Positions 43,756-52,977 of a stretch of DNA of 64,000 bases are shown in pieces. The notes under the pieces are model-generated. The model ran no database searches, had not been told where the DNA came from, and was given only the letters and a program-made list of their open reading frames with translations. Position 1 is the first letter of the stretch. Each line of letters begins with the position of its first letter. The stretch comes from WTGA01 sp965231865 (GTDB taxonomy: Bacteria; Pseudomonadota; Gammaproteobacteria; Arenicellales; Poriferihabitantaceae), in the NCBI GenBank assembly GCA_965231865.1, contig CBDDOJ010000002.1, positions 930,001-994,000 of the forward strand. Reading direction: 5' to 3'. The position numbers and the translations under genes were made by a program.

Positions 43756-44376
43756 ATGGCGCAGTTCTTCAGTATACATCCCGTGAACCCCCAGAGCCGG
43801 TTGATCCGGCAGGCGGTAGAGATCATTTCCCGGGGGGGAGTGATCGCCTATCCGACGGATTCCAGCTATGCCCTGGGCTGTGCCATCGGAAACAGCGAGG
43901 CGATGATGCGGATACGCCGGATTCGCAAGGTCGGTGACGAACACAATTTTACCCTGGTCTGCAAGGACCTGTCTGAGTTGAGCCTGTACGCCCGGGTGGA
44001 CAATGATATCTATCGATTGTTGAAGCGCTTTACTCCTGGACCCTATACCTTTATTCTGGTTGCGACCCGGGAAGTCCCGAGACGGCTCCAAAATCCGAAA
44101 AGACGGACCATTGGGCTGCGTGTTCCGGATTTCCCCATTGTCGAATCGATTTTAGCCAGCCTGGGTGAGCCCATCATGAGCTCGACCCTGATTTTGCCTG
44201 GAGAAAGCCTGCCTCTGAACGATGCCGGTGAAATTCGTGACCGGTTGGAGCACGAGGTGGACCTGGTCATTGATGGCGGTCCGTGCGACCTCCAGCCGAC
44301 ATCGGTAATCGAGCTGATGGAGGGGGTTCCGGTGGTGGCACGGGTGGGCAAGGGAGAGGTCGGCGTCTTTCAATGA
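43756..44376 (+). CDS. yciO: YciO/Sua5/YrdC family protein
   Basis: 206 aa YrdC-fold protein: IRQAVEIISRGGVIAYPTDSS, IRKVGDEHNFTLVCKDLSEL, LKRFTPGPYTFIL and SSTLILPGE. The short form without Sua5 C-terminal domain and the KVGDEHNFTL motif match YciO, whose reaction is related to threonylcarbamoyl-adenylate synthesis but whose role is unsettled. ATG 43756 lies five bases after pcnB, so co-translation is likely. Confidence 0.88.
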   Translation: MAQFFSIHPVNPQSRLIRQAVEIISRGGVIAYPTDSSYALGCAIGNSEAMMRIRRIRKVGDEHNFTLVCKDLSELSLYARVDNDIYRLLKRFTPGPYTFILVATREVPRRLQNPKRRTIGLRVPDFPIVESILASLGEPIMSSTLILPGESLPLNDAGEIRDRLEHEVDLVIDGGPCDLQPTSVIELMEGVPVVARVGKGEVGVFQ

Positions 44377-44404
44377 GTTTGCCCCAGTACAGGTACTCCT
44401 AGCC

Positions 44405-45604
44405 ATGGAAAACAGACGGGTATTATCCGGAATGCGGCCGACAGGTCGGTTGCATCTCGGTCACTATCACGGGGTGCTGAGAAACTGGGTGCGCATGCAG
44501 GACGACTATGAATGTTTTTATTTCGTGGCGGACTGGCATGCCCTCACGACCCACTACGACACCCCCGGAACGATGAAGGAACACGTCTGGGAAATGGTGG
44601 TTGACTGGCTGGCCGCCGGGATCGACCCGGAAAAAGCCACCCTGTTCGTCCAGTCCAGAATTCCAGAGCATGCAGAACTGCATTTGCTGTTGTCCATGGT
44701 GACACCGCTGGGGTGGCTGGAGCGGGTGCCGAGTTTCAAGGACCAGCAGCAGAAGTTGAGAGAGAAGGACCTTGCGACCTACGGGTTTCTCGGTTATCCA
44801 CTGCTGCAGTCCGCGGACATCCTGATGTACCGCGCGGCCCATGTCCCGGTGGGTGAAGACCAGGTTCCGCATGTTGAACTGACCCGGGAAATTGCGAGAC
44901 GATTCAACCACTTTTTTGGCCGGGGAAAGGAATTCGAACTGGGCATAGAGCAAGGGATGAAGCAAATGGGAAAAAAGGCGGCCCGGTCATTTCGCCGGCT
45001 CAAGCAGGCCTATACGGAGCAGGGAGACCAGGAGGCGTATACCCGGGGGCTGGAACTGATCGAGCACCAGCAGAACCTCAATCCGGAACAGAAAGAACAG
45101 TTGGCCGGGTATTTCACAGGGAGGGGGGAGGTGATCCTGCCCGAAGCCTCTGCCCTGTTGACATCCGCGGCGAAAATGCCGGGGCTGGATGGACAGAAAA
45201 TGTCCAAATCCTATGGAAATGTCATCGCATTGCGGGACCGGCCCGAGCGCGTGGAACAATCGATCAGGGTGATGCCCACGGACCCGGCCCGGGTGCGGTT
45301 GACGGATCCGGGGGACCCTGAGAAGTGTCCGGTGTGGCAGTTCCACCTGATTTACAGTGACCATGAGACCCGGGAATGGGTGTCCCGGGGCTGCCGGGCG
45401 GCCTCATTCGGGTGCCTGGAGTGCAAAAAGCCATTGATTGGAAAAGTGCTGGAGGAACAGGAACACATCCGGGACCGGGCGAGACCCTATGAATCCAACC
45501 CGGAAAAAGTTCGTGAAGTGGTCCACGAAGGCAACCTGAAGGCCCGGGAGGCCGCCAGGGAAACCATGCGAATCGTACGCAAAGCGGTGGGGACCGTCTA
45601 TTGA
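44405..45604 (+). CDS. trpS: Tryptophanyl-tRNA synthetase
   Basis: Class I aminoacyl-tRNA synthetase of 399 aa. HIGH-type motif HLGHYHG near 17-23, KMSKS in LDGQKMSKSYGN, and GFLGYPLLQSADILMYRA. About 60 residues longer than E. coli TrpRS owing to an insertion before the KMSKS loop (QMGKKAARSFRRLKQAYTEQ onward), a form seen in several proteobacteria. Stop overlaps the scpA start. Confidence 0.95.
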   Translation: MENRRVLSGMRPTGRLHLGHYHGVLRNWVRMQDDYECFYFVADWHALTTHYDTPGTMKEHVWEMVVDWLAAGIDPEKATLFVQSRIPEHAELHLLLSMVTPLGWLERVPSFKDQQQKLREKDLATYGFLGYPLLQSADILMYRAAHVPVGEDQVPHVELTREIARRFNHFFGRGKEFELGIEQGMKQMGKKAARSFRRLKQAYTEQGDQEAYTRGLELIEHQQNLNPEQKEQLAGYFTGRGEVILPEASALLTSAAKMPGLDGQKMSKSYGNVIALRDRPERVEQSIRVMPTDPARVRLTDPGDPEKCPVWQFHLIYSDHETREWVSRGCRAASFGCLECKKPLIGKVLEEQEHIRDRARPYESNPEKVREVVHEGNLKAREAARETMRIVRKAVGTVY

Positions 45605-46452
45605 TGGTCAGCCCTGAAGACGCTCATCCAGCAGTGGATCGGGAGGTCCGGGAAGCTCCCCCTTCTTCACAGGCCCCTTCCACGGTCCTGGTGAATGGCG
45701 AGGTGCTGGAGCACTGGCCCCAGAGCCTGACGATCCATCCGGATGCCCTGGAAGTTTTCCTGGAGTCCTTCCAGGGGCCCCTGGACCTGCTGCTGTACCT
45801 GATCCGGAAACAGAATCAGGATATTCTGGATATCCCGGTGGCGGACATTACCCGGCAATACATGGAATATGTCGAGTTGATGAAGGAACTGCGGCTGGAT
45901 CTTGCTGCGGAATACCTGGTCATGGCCGCCATGCTGGCAGAAATCAAATCCCGAATGCTCCTGTTCCGCCCGGCCAGCGAGGAAGAAGATGAAGAAGACC
46001 CCCGTGCCGTGCTGGTGAAACGTCTCCAGGAGTACGAGCGATTCAACCAGGCCAGCCGGGACATGGATGAATTGCCCAGGGTTGAGCGGGAGCTTTACCT
46101 GGTTTCGGTGGAATTCGAGGACCCGGCCCCGGTAAAAGTGGAGAGCCAGGCCTCCCTCAATGACCTTTCCATTGCGTTTCGCACGGTGCTTGAGCGTTCG
46201 GAATTGAACCGGAATCTTTCCATTGGGTGGGAAGGGTTGACGGTTCGGGAAAAGATGACCCAGATCCTTGCCAGGGTCCACCGTCGGCGGTTTTTGCGAT
46301 TTGAAGACCTTTTTGATCCCGATGAAGGCAAGGCCGGCCTGGTGGTCTGCTTTATGGCCATTCTCGAGCTGGTGCGGGACAAGATGCTGGTTGTGGTACA
46401 GAACAAGCCGTTTGCCCCCATCCATATCCAACGCATTGACCCCAATCGATGA
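45604..46452 (+). CDS. scpA: Segregation and condensation protein A
   Basis: Kleisin subunit of the SMC-ScpAB condensin. 282 aa with a 40-residue extension before FLESFQGPLDLLLYLIRKQ, then LAAEYLVMAAMLAEIKSRML, and the C-terminal winged helix around LRFEDLFDPDEGKAGLVVC. ATG 45604 overlaps the trpS stop; four bases overlap with scpB. Confidence 0.94.
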   Translation: MVSPEDAHPAVDREVREAPPSSQAPSTVLVNGEVLEHWPQSLTIHPDALEVFLESFQGPLDLLLYLIRKQNQDILDIPVADITRQYMEYVELMKELRLDLAAEYLVMAAMLAEIKSRMLLFRPASEEEDEEDPRAVLVKRLQEYERFNQASRDMDELPRVERELYLVSVEFEDPAPVKVESQASLNDLSIAFRTVLERSELNRNLSIGWEGLTVREKMTQILARVHRRRFLRFEDLFDPDEGKAGLVVCFMAILELVRDKMLVVVQNKPFAPIHIQRIDPNR

Positions 46453-47084
46453 AGCAATCGATGAAGAATGACCTGAAATATATTGTTGAATCGCTGTTGA
46501 TGGTGGCGGAGGCTCCCCTCACGGTTGCCCGGATCCAGGGGCTGTTTGACCCGGATGCCGTGCCCGGGGCCGGGGAAATCAAATCCGCCATCATGGAACT
46601 CACCCAGGACTTTGAAGGCCGGAGCATTGAAATCAAGAAAGTGGGGGCAGGGTATCGGCTGCACACCCGGGTGAAATATGCTCCCTGGATCCGGAAGCTC
46701 CAGGCAGGGCGACCGCCCAGACTGTCCCGGGCACAGTTGGAGACCCTGGCGATCATTGCCTATCGGCAACCGGTGACCCGGGGGGATATCGAAAAGATTC
46801 GGGGAGTCAGTGTCAGTCCGGATATTATGCAAAGGCTGCTCGAGCGGGAATGGGTACAGAAAGTCGGGGTCCGGGAGGTTCCCGGAAGACCGGAATTACT
46901 GGGAACGACTTCCGAATTCCTGGCCTATTTCAGCCTGGAGTCCCTCAGGGACCTGCCCCCATTGATGGAGCAGCGCGACCTGGGTGAGATTGCCAGGAGC
47001 CTGGATACCCCGCTTCCCGGGGAAGTACTGTCGGCGCTGGAGAGCAGTGCGCCGGATGCTCAACCGGACACCCCCGGAAAGTGA
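46449..47084 (+). CDS. scpB: Segregation and condensation protein B
   Basis: Kite subunit of SMC-ScpAB. 211 aa with two winged helices: LKYIVESLLMVAEAPLTVAR and LSRAQLETLAIIAYRQPVTR, then LLGTTSEFLAYFSLESL. Start ATG 46449 overlaps scpA by ATGA. Probable operon trpS-scpA-scpB-rluB. No smc gene is in the window. Confidence 0.95.
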   Translation: MKQSMKNDLKYIVESLLMVAEAPLTVARIQGLFDPDAVPGAGEIKSAIMELTQDFEGRSIEIKKVGAGYRLHTRVKYAPWIRKLQAGRPPRLSRAQLETLAIIAYRQPVTRGDIEKIRGVSVSPDIMQRLLEREWVQKVGVREVPGRPELLGTTSEFLAYFSLESLRDLPPLMEQRDLGEIARSLDTPLPGEVLSALESSAPDAQPDTPGK

Positions 47085-47164
47085 AACCATCCCTGCACAA
47101 TGCCCCGGGAGGCGGCAGGGAACGGGGTCGCTGGATGACCCGGCCCGGATGCTGAAGCCACTGC

Positions 47165-47962
47165 ATGCGCCCCAGGGGTGAACGGCTGCAGAAGGTCCTG
47201 GCCGGCCGGGGCTTCGGTTCCAGGCGGAAAATCGAAGACTGGATTTCCCAGGGCAGGATTTCCGTGGATGGAAAAACCGCACAGCTGGGAGACCGGGTTG
47301 CCCCGGGGTCGGCCATTTCCATGGATGGGAAACCGCTCAGAACCGGGCCGTCCAACCCGTCACAGCGGGTCCTGTTGTACAACAAGCCCGAAGGTGAAAT
47401 CTGCACGCGCTCTGACCCGTCGAACCGCGCCACTGTATTTCAGAATCTTCCTGTACTGAAGGGGGAACGCTGGATTGCGGTGGGTCGTCTCGACATCAAC
47501 ACCCGGGGCCTCCTCCTGTTTACCAACGATGGCCAGCTTGCCCATCATCTGATGCATCCGGGATTGGGGCTGGAGCGGGAATACCTGTGCCGGATTTTTG
47601 GCAAGCCGGACGCCGCCGCACTGCAGAAACTGAAGGACGGGATCCGGATCCACGGGAGTCTGCTCAGGTTTCACCAGATCCGGAAGCGCTCGGGAATGAA
47701 TGCCAACTCCTGGTATTCCGTCATCGTCAAGGAAGGAAAATATCGGGAAGTCCGGAAAATGTGGGAAGCCGTGGGCTGCCGGGTCAGCCGGTTGTCCCGG
47801 ATTCGTTATGGAAGGATTGCCCTTCCACGGGGGATGAAGCCCGGGGCATGGCTGGAGCTCACTCCATCTGAAATTCGCCACCTCGCAGACAATGCCGACA
47901 AGGGCAAGGTCCTGCAGCCCAGGGTCCCCAGGAAAACCCGCCGTCGGAAACATCGCCGATAA
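47165..47962 (+). CDS. rluB: 23S rRNA pseudouridine synthase RluB-like
   Basis: Modifies U2605 of 23S rRNA in E. coli. 265 aa: N-terminal S4 domain (RLQKVLAGRGFGSRRKIEDW) and a RsuA/RluB catalytic domain with the Asp in VGRLDINTRGLLL. The C-terminal end is basic (RVPRKTRRRKHRR). Its place after scpB is conserved. Confidence 0.93.
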   Translation: MRPRGERLQKVLAGRGFGSRRKIEDWISQGRISVDGKTAQLGDRVAPGSAISMDGKPLRTGPSNPSQRVLLYNKPEGEICTRSDPSNRATVFQNLPVLKGERWIAVGRLDINTRGLLLFTNDGQLAHHLMHPGLGLEREYLCRIFGKPDAAALQKLKDGIRIHGSLLRFHQIRKRSGMNANSWYSVIVKEGKYREVRKMWEAVGCRVSRLSRIRYGRIALPRGMKPGAWLELTPSEIRHLADNADKGKVLQPRVPRKTRRRKHRR

Positions 47963-47966
47963 CGGT

Positions 47967-48755
47967 TTACCCGTTCCCGGTCCGGGCCCGAAACTGCCTG
48001 GAGGAATGGCGGTTGCCCTCGTCGGACAACAGGTAAAGATAGGGGTGCACCACGGCTCGGCTGTCCGGGCTGGAAAGACCGGCATCATTTTCTGCGGGAT
48101 AAAATTGCCGGCGGATGGCGGTTTTCAGGTTCCCCGGGTCCAGGGTGTTGACGCGGACGTTGTAATCACTCAATTCCGCAGCCAGTGTACAGGACAGGTT
48201 TTCCACTGCGGCGGCGGCGGCCCCCACCGCCCCCCAATAGGCCCGTCCCTGGCGGCCCGCCTCCATGGTGGAGAAAATGACCGAAGAGTGGAGGGCGTTG
48301 CGCAGAAGAGGAATGAGAGTCCGGGTCATGTACATGGGTTTGACCAATTGCTGGTCAATGGTCTTCATCCAGGTCTCCATGGTGGTGTTGGCGATGGGTG
48401 AAAGCGGGGCCCCCCACATGGCGCAATGAACCAGTCCCTGTATCCAGGGAGACTGTTCCTGCAGCGCGGAACCCAGGGACTCGTAATCCCGGGGTTGTCC
48501 GCGCAACATGTCAAATTCAATGGCGAGGGGTTCCGGCAGGCCCCGGCTGCTGATTTCATCGCACAGGGAATCCATCATCCTGTGTCTGCGATCCAGCAGG
48601 AGCAATGCTGCCCCGGACTCCGCTGCGGCGAGGCTGACCGCAGAACCGAGCTCGGTTGCCGCGCCGGTGACCAGGACCGTTTTCCCCGCAAGGGTGTCCG
48701 GACCCGGTCTGAAGTCATCCGGGATGTATTGAAAGTTTTTGGGGCTTATATACAT
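47967..48755 (-). CDS. YciK-like SDR lacking catalytic residues
   Basis: About 262 aa, colinear with E. coli YciK: VLVTGAATELGSAVSLAAAE, the LVHCAMWGAPLSP region, GRQGRAYWGA and NTLDPGNLKTAIR. In YciK the last-but-one motif is followed by a Tyr-x3-Lys (WGAYAASKFA); here it reads WGAVGAAAAA, so both Tyr and Lys are lost. The Ser region is IFSTMEAG and the Gly motif is TGAATELG, not TGxxxGIG. It is probably an inactive SDR or a protein with another role. ATG 48755 was preferred over TTG 48761. Confidence 0.8.
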   Translation of the reverse strand: MYISPKNFQYIPDDFRPGPDTLAGKTVLVTGAATELGSAVSLAAAESGAALLLLDRRHRMMDSLCDEISSRGLPEPLAIEFDMLRGQPRDYESLGSALQEQSPWIQGLVHCAMWGAPLSPIANTTMETWMKTIDQQLVKPMYMTRTLIPLLRNALHSSVIFSTMEAGRQGRAYWGAVGAAAAAVENLSCTLAAELSDYNVRVNTLDPGNLKTAIRRQFYPAENDAGLSSPDSRAVVHPYLYLLSDEGNRHSSRQFRARTGNG

Positions 48756-48861
48756 AATCAAGCCGTATATTCTCTTGACGGATCATTGAGGTTGCCAACG
48801 CAATCGCCCCTGTCCCGTCCAACCGCCTGAGTCCCCAAGGCTGCCACTCGGTTATAAATGA

Positions 48862-49044
48862 GTGGAATTTGAATGGAATCATACATCAGATGACGAGAAA
48901 ATGAATATGCTTAGTAAAGTATATAATTCCCAAGTTTTTTCAAGTTTACAATTGCCGCTGAAAAAAAGAGTGGTCGGATTTTCTTCTGATATAGTAAACG
49001 AAATGGCCTCCCGGAACGATGAACCAGAGCGGTATTTCCCATGA
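48862..49044 (+). CDS. Possible small protein coupled to the M24 peptidase gene
   Basis: A 60-residue frame (MEFEWNHTSDDEKMNMLSKV start) ends at TGA overlapping the downstream ATG (ATGA at 49041-49044), an arrangement typical of coupled genes. The region is AT-rich and no family is recognised. It could equally be chance, since the 48756-49040 stretch must also hold the promoter. Low confidence. Confidence 0.25.
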   Translation: MEFEWNHTSDDEKMNMLSKVYNSQVFSSLQLPLKKRVVGFSSDIVNEMASRNDEPERYFP

Positions 49045-50207
49045 ACAGTCCTGAACGCGGTTTTCCAGATGTCGAGTATGAAAACAGGACGGTGGCCATC
49101 CAGCAGGCGATGCGGGGAAACGAGGTGGATGTCCTGCTTCTCACTACCGAGTCCAATGTCCGGTATTTCTCGGGTTTCTTTACCCAGTTCTGGCAAAGCC
49201 CGACCCGGCCGTGGTTTTTGCTGGTGCCAGCGGATGGCAAACCCGTGGCGGTCATCCCCGAGGTTGGAGTGAGCGGGATGGCCCAGACCTGGATTGAGGA
49301 AATTCTGAGCTGGCCGTCCCCCCGCCCCGGGGACGATGGCATCTCCCTGCTCGCGGGCCGGATTCAGGAACTGCCCCGTCGATTCGGAAAAATCGGAATG
49401 ATGCTGGGCCCGGAGACCCATCTGCGAATGCCCGTTGAGAACTTCGAGGCACTGAAGGAGGCCCTCCGGGAATATGAATTTGTCGACCTGTCCCACCCGG
49501 TGCATGCGCAGCGCATGGTGAAATCCGATCTTGAAATCTCGAAAACCCGGAAGATATGCCAGATTGCATCTGCAACCTTTGAGGCATTGCCACAGTTCGC
49601 AGGGGCCGGCATGACCGAAGAGCAGGTGGTCCGGAAGATGAAGATTGACCTGTTGGAGCGGGGCGCGGATTCGGTGTCCTACGTGGTGGCGGGGTCCGGG
49701 CCGGGTGGGTATGACAGTATTATCATGGGTCCTACGGACCGGGTACTGCGGGATGGCGACCTGCTCATCATTGATACCGGGTCCACCTATGACGGTTATT
49801 TCTGTGATTTTGATCGGAACTGGTCCTTCGGGTATGCCCGGGATGACACCCGAAAGGCGTATGAAGTGGTCTGGGAGGCGACGGAAGCGGGCTTCCAGGC
49901 AGCCAGGCCGGGTGCCACCACTTCGGATTTATGGAGGGCCATGAATGAGGTCATGGAACGGGGAGGCAGCCTGGGCAATGATGTGGGCCGGCTGGGGCAC
50001 GGGCTGGGGATGGAACTGACCGAACGCCCGTCCAATACCCCCACCGACCATACGGTCCTGGAACCCGGAATGATCATGACCTTGGAACCCGGAATGGCCT
50101 TCGCCCCCGGTCGACAGATGGTGCATGAAGAAAATATCGTGATTACCGAAGAAGGTGCGGACTGGCTGACGCGCCGGGCTCCCCGGGAATTGCCGGTAAT
50201 CCGGTGA
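49041..50207 (+). CDS. M24 family metallopeptidase (Xaa-Pro dipeptidase/creatinase fold)
   Basis: 388 aa: an N-terminal creatinase-type domain (TESNVRYFSGFFTQF) and a pita-bread catalytic domain. Ligands are visible in IIDTGSTYDGYFCDFDRNW, LGHGLGMELTERP, MTLEPGMAF and VHEENIVIT. Members include prolidase, ectoine hydrolase DoeA and DMSP-related enzymes; the substrate here cannot be set. Separate from PepP at 19578. Convergent with leuB. Confidence 0.85.
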   Translation: MNSPERGFPDVEYENRTVAIQQAMRGNEVDVLLLTTESNVRYFSGFFTQFWQSPTRPWFLLVPADGKPVAVIPEVGVSGMAQTWIEEILSWPSPRPGDDGISLLAGRIQELPRRFGKIGMMLGPETHLRMPVENFEALKEALREYEFVDLSHPVHAQRMVKSDLEISKTRKICQIASATFEALPQFAGAGMTEEQVVRKMKIDLLERGADSVSYVVAGSGPGGYDSIIMGPTDRVLRDGDLLIIDTGSTYDGYFCDFDRNWSFGYARDDTRKAYEVVWEATEAGFQAARPGATTSDLWRAMNEVMERGGSLGNDVGRLGHGLGMELTERPSNTPTDHTVLEPGMIMTLEPGMAFAPGRQMVHEENIVITEEGADWLTRRAPRELPVIR

Positions 50208-50263
50208 TCCGATACTCCGCCGGGGAATCCCCGGTGGACCGGAATTCCCGGTTGTCGGGGTGG

Positions 50264-51352
50264 CTACAGGGCAGCGACCACCCTGTCCCCGAACTCCCCG
50301 GTACTCACGATGGTGACATCGGTCCCCGGTTTTGACAGGTCCGAAGTGGAATAGCCGCTGGCAAAGACGGATTGAAGGGCCTGCCAGATGTTGGTGGCCT
50401 CTTCAGTCATCCCGAAGCTCATGTCCAGCATCATGGCCACGGAGCCGATCATGGAATAGGGGTTGGCAATGTTTTTGTCCGCAATGTCCGGAGCGGATCC
50501 ATGGGAAGGTTCATAATAGGCCTTTTCCGGGCCGAGGCATGCCGAGGGCATCAGCCCCAGTGAGCCCAGGATCCCCCCGGCCTGATCGCTCAATATGTCG
50601 CCGAACATATTTTCCATGACCATGACATCGAACTGGCAGGGATTCAGGCACAGGTGGGTGGCGGCGGCATCCACCAGCATGTGCCGGACCTCCACATCGG
50701 GAAATTCCTTCGCGGTTTCATCGATGATTTCGGTCCACAGGATACTGGATTTGAGCACATTGCTTTTGTGGATATTATGCAGCAGCCTGCGACGTTTCAT
50801 GGCCATATCGAATGCAATGTCCACGGTTCGCTTGATCAGGGATTCATCGTATTCAAGCACTTCATGGGCATAGCGCAGTCCCTGGTCATTCACCCCGGTC
50901 TCCTTTTTCCCGAAATAGATGCCCCCCACCAGTTCCCGGATAATCATGATATCCACCCCATAGCCGATGATTTCCGGTTTCAGCGGAGAAAAATGGGACA
51001 GGGAGGCCGGTAAATACACCGGTCTGAAATTCGCGAACGTATCGTATCGTCGACGCATTGGCAGCAGTGCACCGCGTTCCGGCTGCTCCTCGACGGGGAT
51101 CATTTTTGACTCCTCATGCCCCAGTCCGATGGGTCCCTTGAGAATGGCGTGTGCCTGGTCGCACATGGCAATGGTGTCGTCGGGAAAGCTGCTTCCCGTC
51201 TCAAACCATGCGGACGCTCCGAACCGGCCATGCATCCGCTCGAAGGTGACCGGGTTGCGGTTTTCCACGACATCCAGCACTTTCAGCGCCTCAACCATGA
51301 TTTCGTTTCCAATGCCGTCCCCGGACAGGATCGCAATCTTGTAGTGTTTCAT
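50264..51352 (-). CDS. leuB: 3-isopropylmalate dehydrogenase-like (isocitrate/isopropylmalate family)
   Basis: NAD-dependent oxidative decarboxylase of 362 aa. IAILSGDGIGNEIMVEALKV, RRYDTFANFRPVYLP, IIRELVGGIYFG and the GSAPDIADKNIANPYSMIGS motif are typical for LeuB. It is not next to leuCD but to an enoyl-CoA hydratase gene 25 bases upstream. A related dehydrogenase (tartrate, homoisocitrate) is a lesser option. No other leuB is seen here. Confidence 0.87.
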   Translation of the reverse strand: MKHYKIAILSGDGIGNEIMVEALKVLDVVENRNPVTFERMHGRFGASAWFETGSSFPDDTIAMCDQAHAILKGPIGLGHEESKMIPVEEQPERGALLPMRRRYDTFANFRPVYLPASLSHFSPLKPEIIGYGVDIMIIRELVGGIYFGKKETGVNDQGLRYAHEVLEYDESLIKRTVDIAFDMAMKRRRLLHNIHKSNVLKSSILWTEIIDETAKEFPDVEVRHMLVDAAATHLCLNPCQFDVMVMENMFGDILSDQAGGILGSLGLMPSACLGPEKAYYEPSHGSAPDIADKNIANPYSMIGSVAMMLDMSFGMTEEATNIWQALQSVFASGYSTSDLSKPGTDVTIVSTGEFGDRVVAAL

Positions 51353-51377
51353 AATGATCAGCGGGATTTCGGGTGAG

Positions 51378-52157
51378 TCAGGAATTCCAGTTGGGAGGGC
51401 GCTTTTCTATGAATGCGTCGATCCCTTCCCGGGTTTCCGGGAGCATCATGTTGCCGGAAATGGCCTGAGCGGCCCCGCCATAGGCCGTGTCCACATCCTG
51501 GTTTATTTGCTGGTAAAAGCCTTTTTTGCCCAGGCTGACCACCCGATGCGGATGGCGGATAATCCTGCTGGTAAGCTCAAAGACCGCAGAATCGAGTTCC
51601 TGGTCAGGCACCACACGATTGACCAGTCCGTATTCCAATGCCGTCCGGGCATCGATAAACTCGCCGGTCATCAGCATTTCCATGGCCCGTTTCCTGGAGA
51701 TGTTCCGGGACAACGCCACGGCAGGAGTGGAACAGAACAGTCCAACCCGTATTCCGGAGACCGCGTATTTCGCCTGTTCCGACGAAACCGCCAGATCACA
51801 GGTGGCCACGAGCTGGCATCCGGCTGCAGTCGCCATGCCATGCACCCGTGCAATCACGGGCTGGGGCAGGTTCAGGATTTTCAGCATGACCTCGCTGCAA
51901 CGGGTAAACAGGGCCTGGTGGGACTCCAGCGCCTCGCTCTGGCGCATTTGCTTCAGGTCATGTCCGGCGCAAAATGCCTTCCCGTTTCCGGCGATGACCA
52001 CGGCATGAATCGTGTCGTCGCCGGCGATTTCGTCCAGCCGGTTTCCCATCTCGGTGAGCAGTTCCCGGGACAGGGCGTTATACTGGTCTGGCCGGTTCAG
52101 GGTCAGGGTGCAGATGCCGGATTCGGTCCGGCACAGCAGGATGCTTTCGTTCGACAT
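51378..52157 (-). CDS. Enoyl-CoA hydratase/isomerase family protein
   Basis: Crotonase-fold protein of 259 aa: LNRPDQYNALSRELL, AGNGKAFCAGHDLKQM, VHGMATAAGCQLVATCDLAV and GLFCSTPAVALSRNI (oxyanion-hole loops). It resembles the ECHDC3 group, for which acyl-CoA substrates are poorly known. Probably co-transcribed with leuB. Confidence 0.85.
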   Translation of the reverse strand: MSNESILLCRTESGICTLTLNRPDQYNALSRELLTEMGNRLDEIAGDDTIHAVVIAGNGKAFCAGHDLKQMRQSEALESHQALFTRCSEVMLKILNLPQPVIARVHGMATAAGCQLVATCDLAVSSEQAKYAVSGIRVGLFCSTPAVALSRNISRKRAMEMLMTGEFIDARTALEYGLVNRVVPDQELDSAVFELTSRIIRHPHRVVSLGKKGFYQQINQDVDTAYGGAAQAISGNMMLPETREGIDAFIEKRPPNWNS

Positions 52158-52291
52158 GTCTGGAAAATGGTCTGGATAGGGCCCGGTAGTATATCAAAGT
52201 CTCGGTAACCGGCAGGCGATGACCGCGGAACCATCCCGAAAAGAGGAGTGATCTGCCCCGGGATGGACAAAACGGCCGCACAGTATGACCA

Positions 52292-52714
52292 TCACTGGGA
52301 CTGGTCCACCATGAATTGTACGGCCACCGTGACGGCTTCGTCGCTGAGAGAGGAATGGCCGCCCCTGGCGGGCATGATTCCCGTGCTGCCAGTGAATCCC
52401 TGTATCGCGTGTTCCACCAGGACTTCCATTCCCTGGGCGATTCTTTCCGCCCAGACTGCGCTGTCGCCCAGGGCCGGCGCCCCCGCCACCCCGGTAGCAT
52501 GGCAGGCGATACAGGCGGTATTGTAAACCGATTCTCCATCCACCGGGCCCTGCTGGACAGCATTCCCTGCAGACGCGGTATCGGAAATATTGAGTGTGCC
52601 GATAGCGGCCACCCTGGCTTCCAGTGCTTCGGGAGTATTGTGATCCGCAATAAGAATGGAAGTGGGCACTGCGACAAATCCGCAGACCGCAAGCAGTAAG
52701 GAAAATCTGGTCAT
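52292..52714 (-). CDS. Cytochrome c (class I, c5-like), exported
   Basis: About 140 aa after choosing ATG 52714 (MTRFSLLLAVCGF). Signal peptide to about residue 24, then an acidic region and a single haem site CIACH at 68-72 in VYNTACIACHATG. The axial Met is in GIMPARGG. Final helix VTVAVQFMVDQSQ. c5-type cytochromes carry electrons in the periplasm. It is divergent from an outer-membrane barrel gene. Confidence 0.85.
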   Translation of the reverse strand: MTRFSLLLAVCGFVAVPTSILIADHNTPEALEARVAAIGTLNISDTASAGNAVQQGPVDGESVYNTACIACHATGVAGAPALGDSAVWAERIAQGMEVLVEHAIQGFTGSTGIMPARGGHSSLSDEAVTVAVQFMVDQSQ

Positions 52715-52909
52715 GGAGAAATTCTTCGGATACGGGTTATATGGAATCAACGGGATCATTCGGGGATTGGTTCGAACCGGGCCTTTATCCGGACCGGTCC
52801 TCTGTCTTTTGGGATTATACCTGAATTTTGGTATTGCAAAAGCGTTGGAATATTCAATGTTATAAGCCAATGGAGCAGGTGGCTCGGGATACGAACCGGA
52901 ATATATGTT

Positions 52910-52940
52910 TGCAACCACTGAAGAGTCCCTATACTATAAT
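52910..52940 (+). promoter_or_regulatory. Candidate promoter of the outer-membrane barrel gene
   Basis: TTGCAA (52910-52915) and TATAAT (52935-52940) with 19 bases between; an overlapping TATACT (52930-52935) is also present. ATG 52978 is 38 bases downstream. Confidence 0.35.
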
Positions 52941-52977
52941 GCTTGAAGACGTACAATCTTTTTATCAGACGATCACT

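Noticed and set aside
50236..50251. Stem-rich gap between the M24 peptidase and leuB as a terminator
   Set aside because: Short GC stems such as CCGGGGAATCCCCGG near 50220-50235 lack T tracts; not enough to call.
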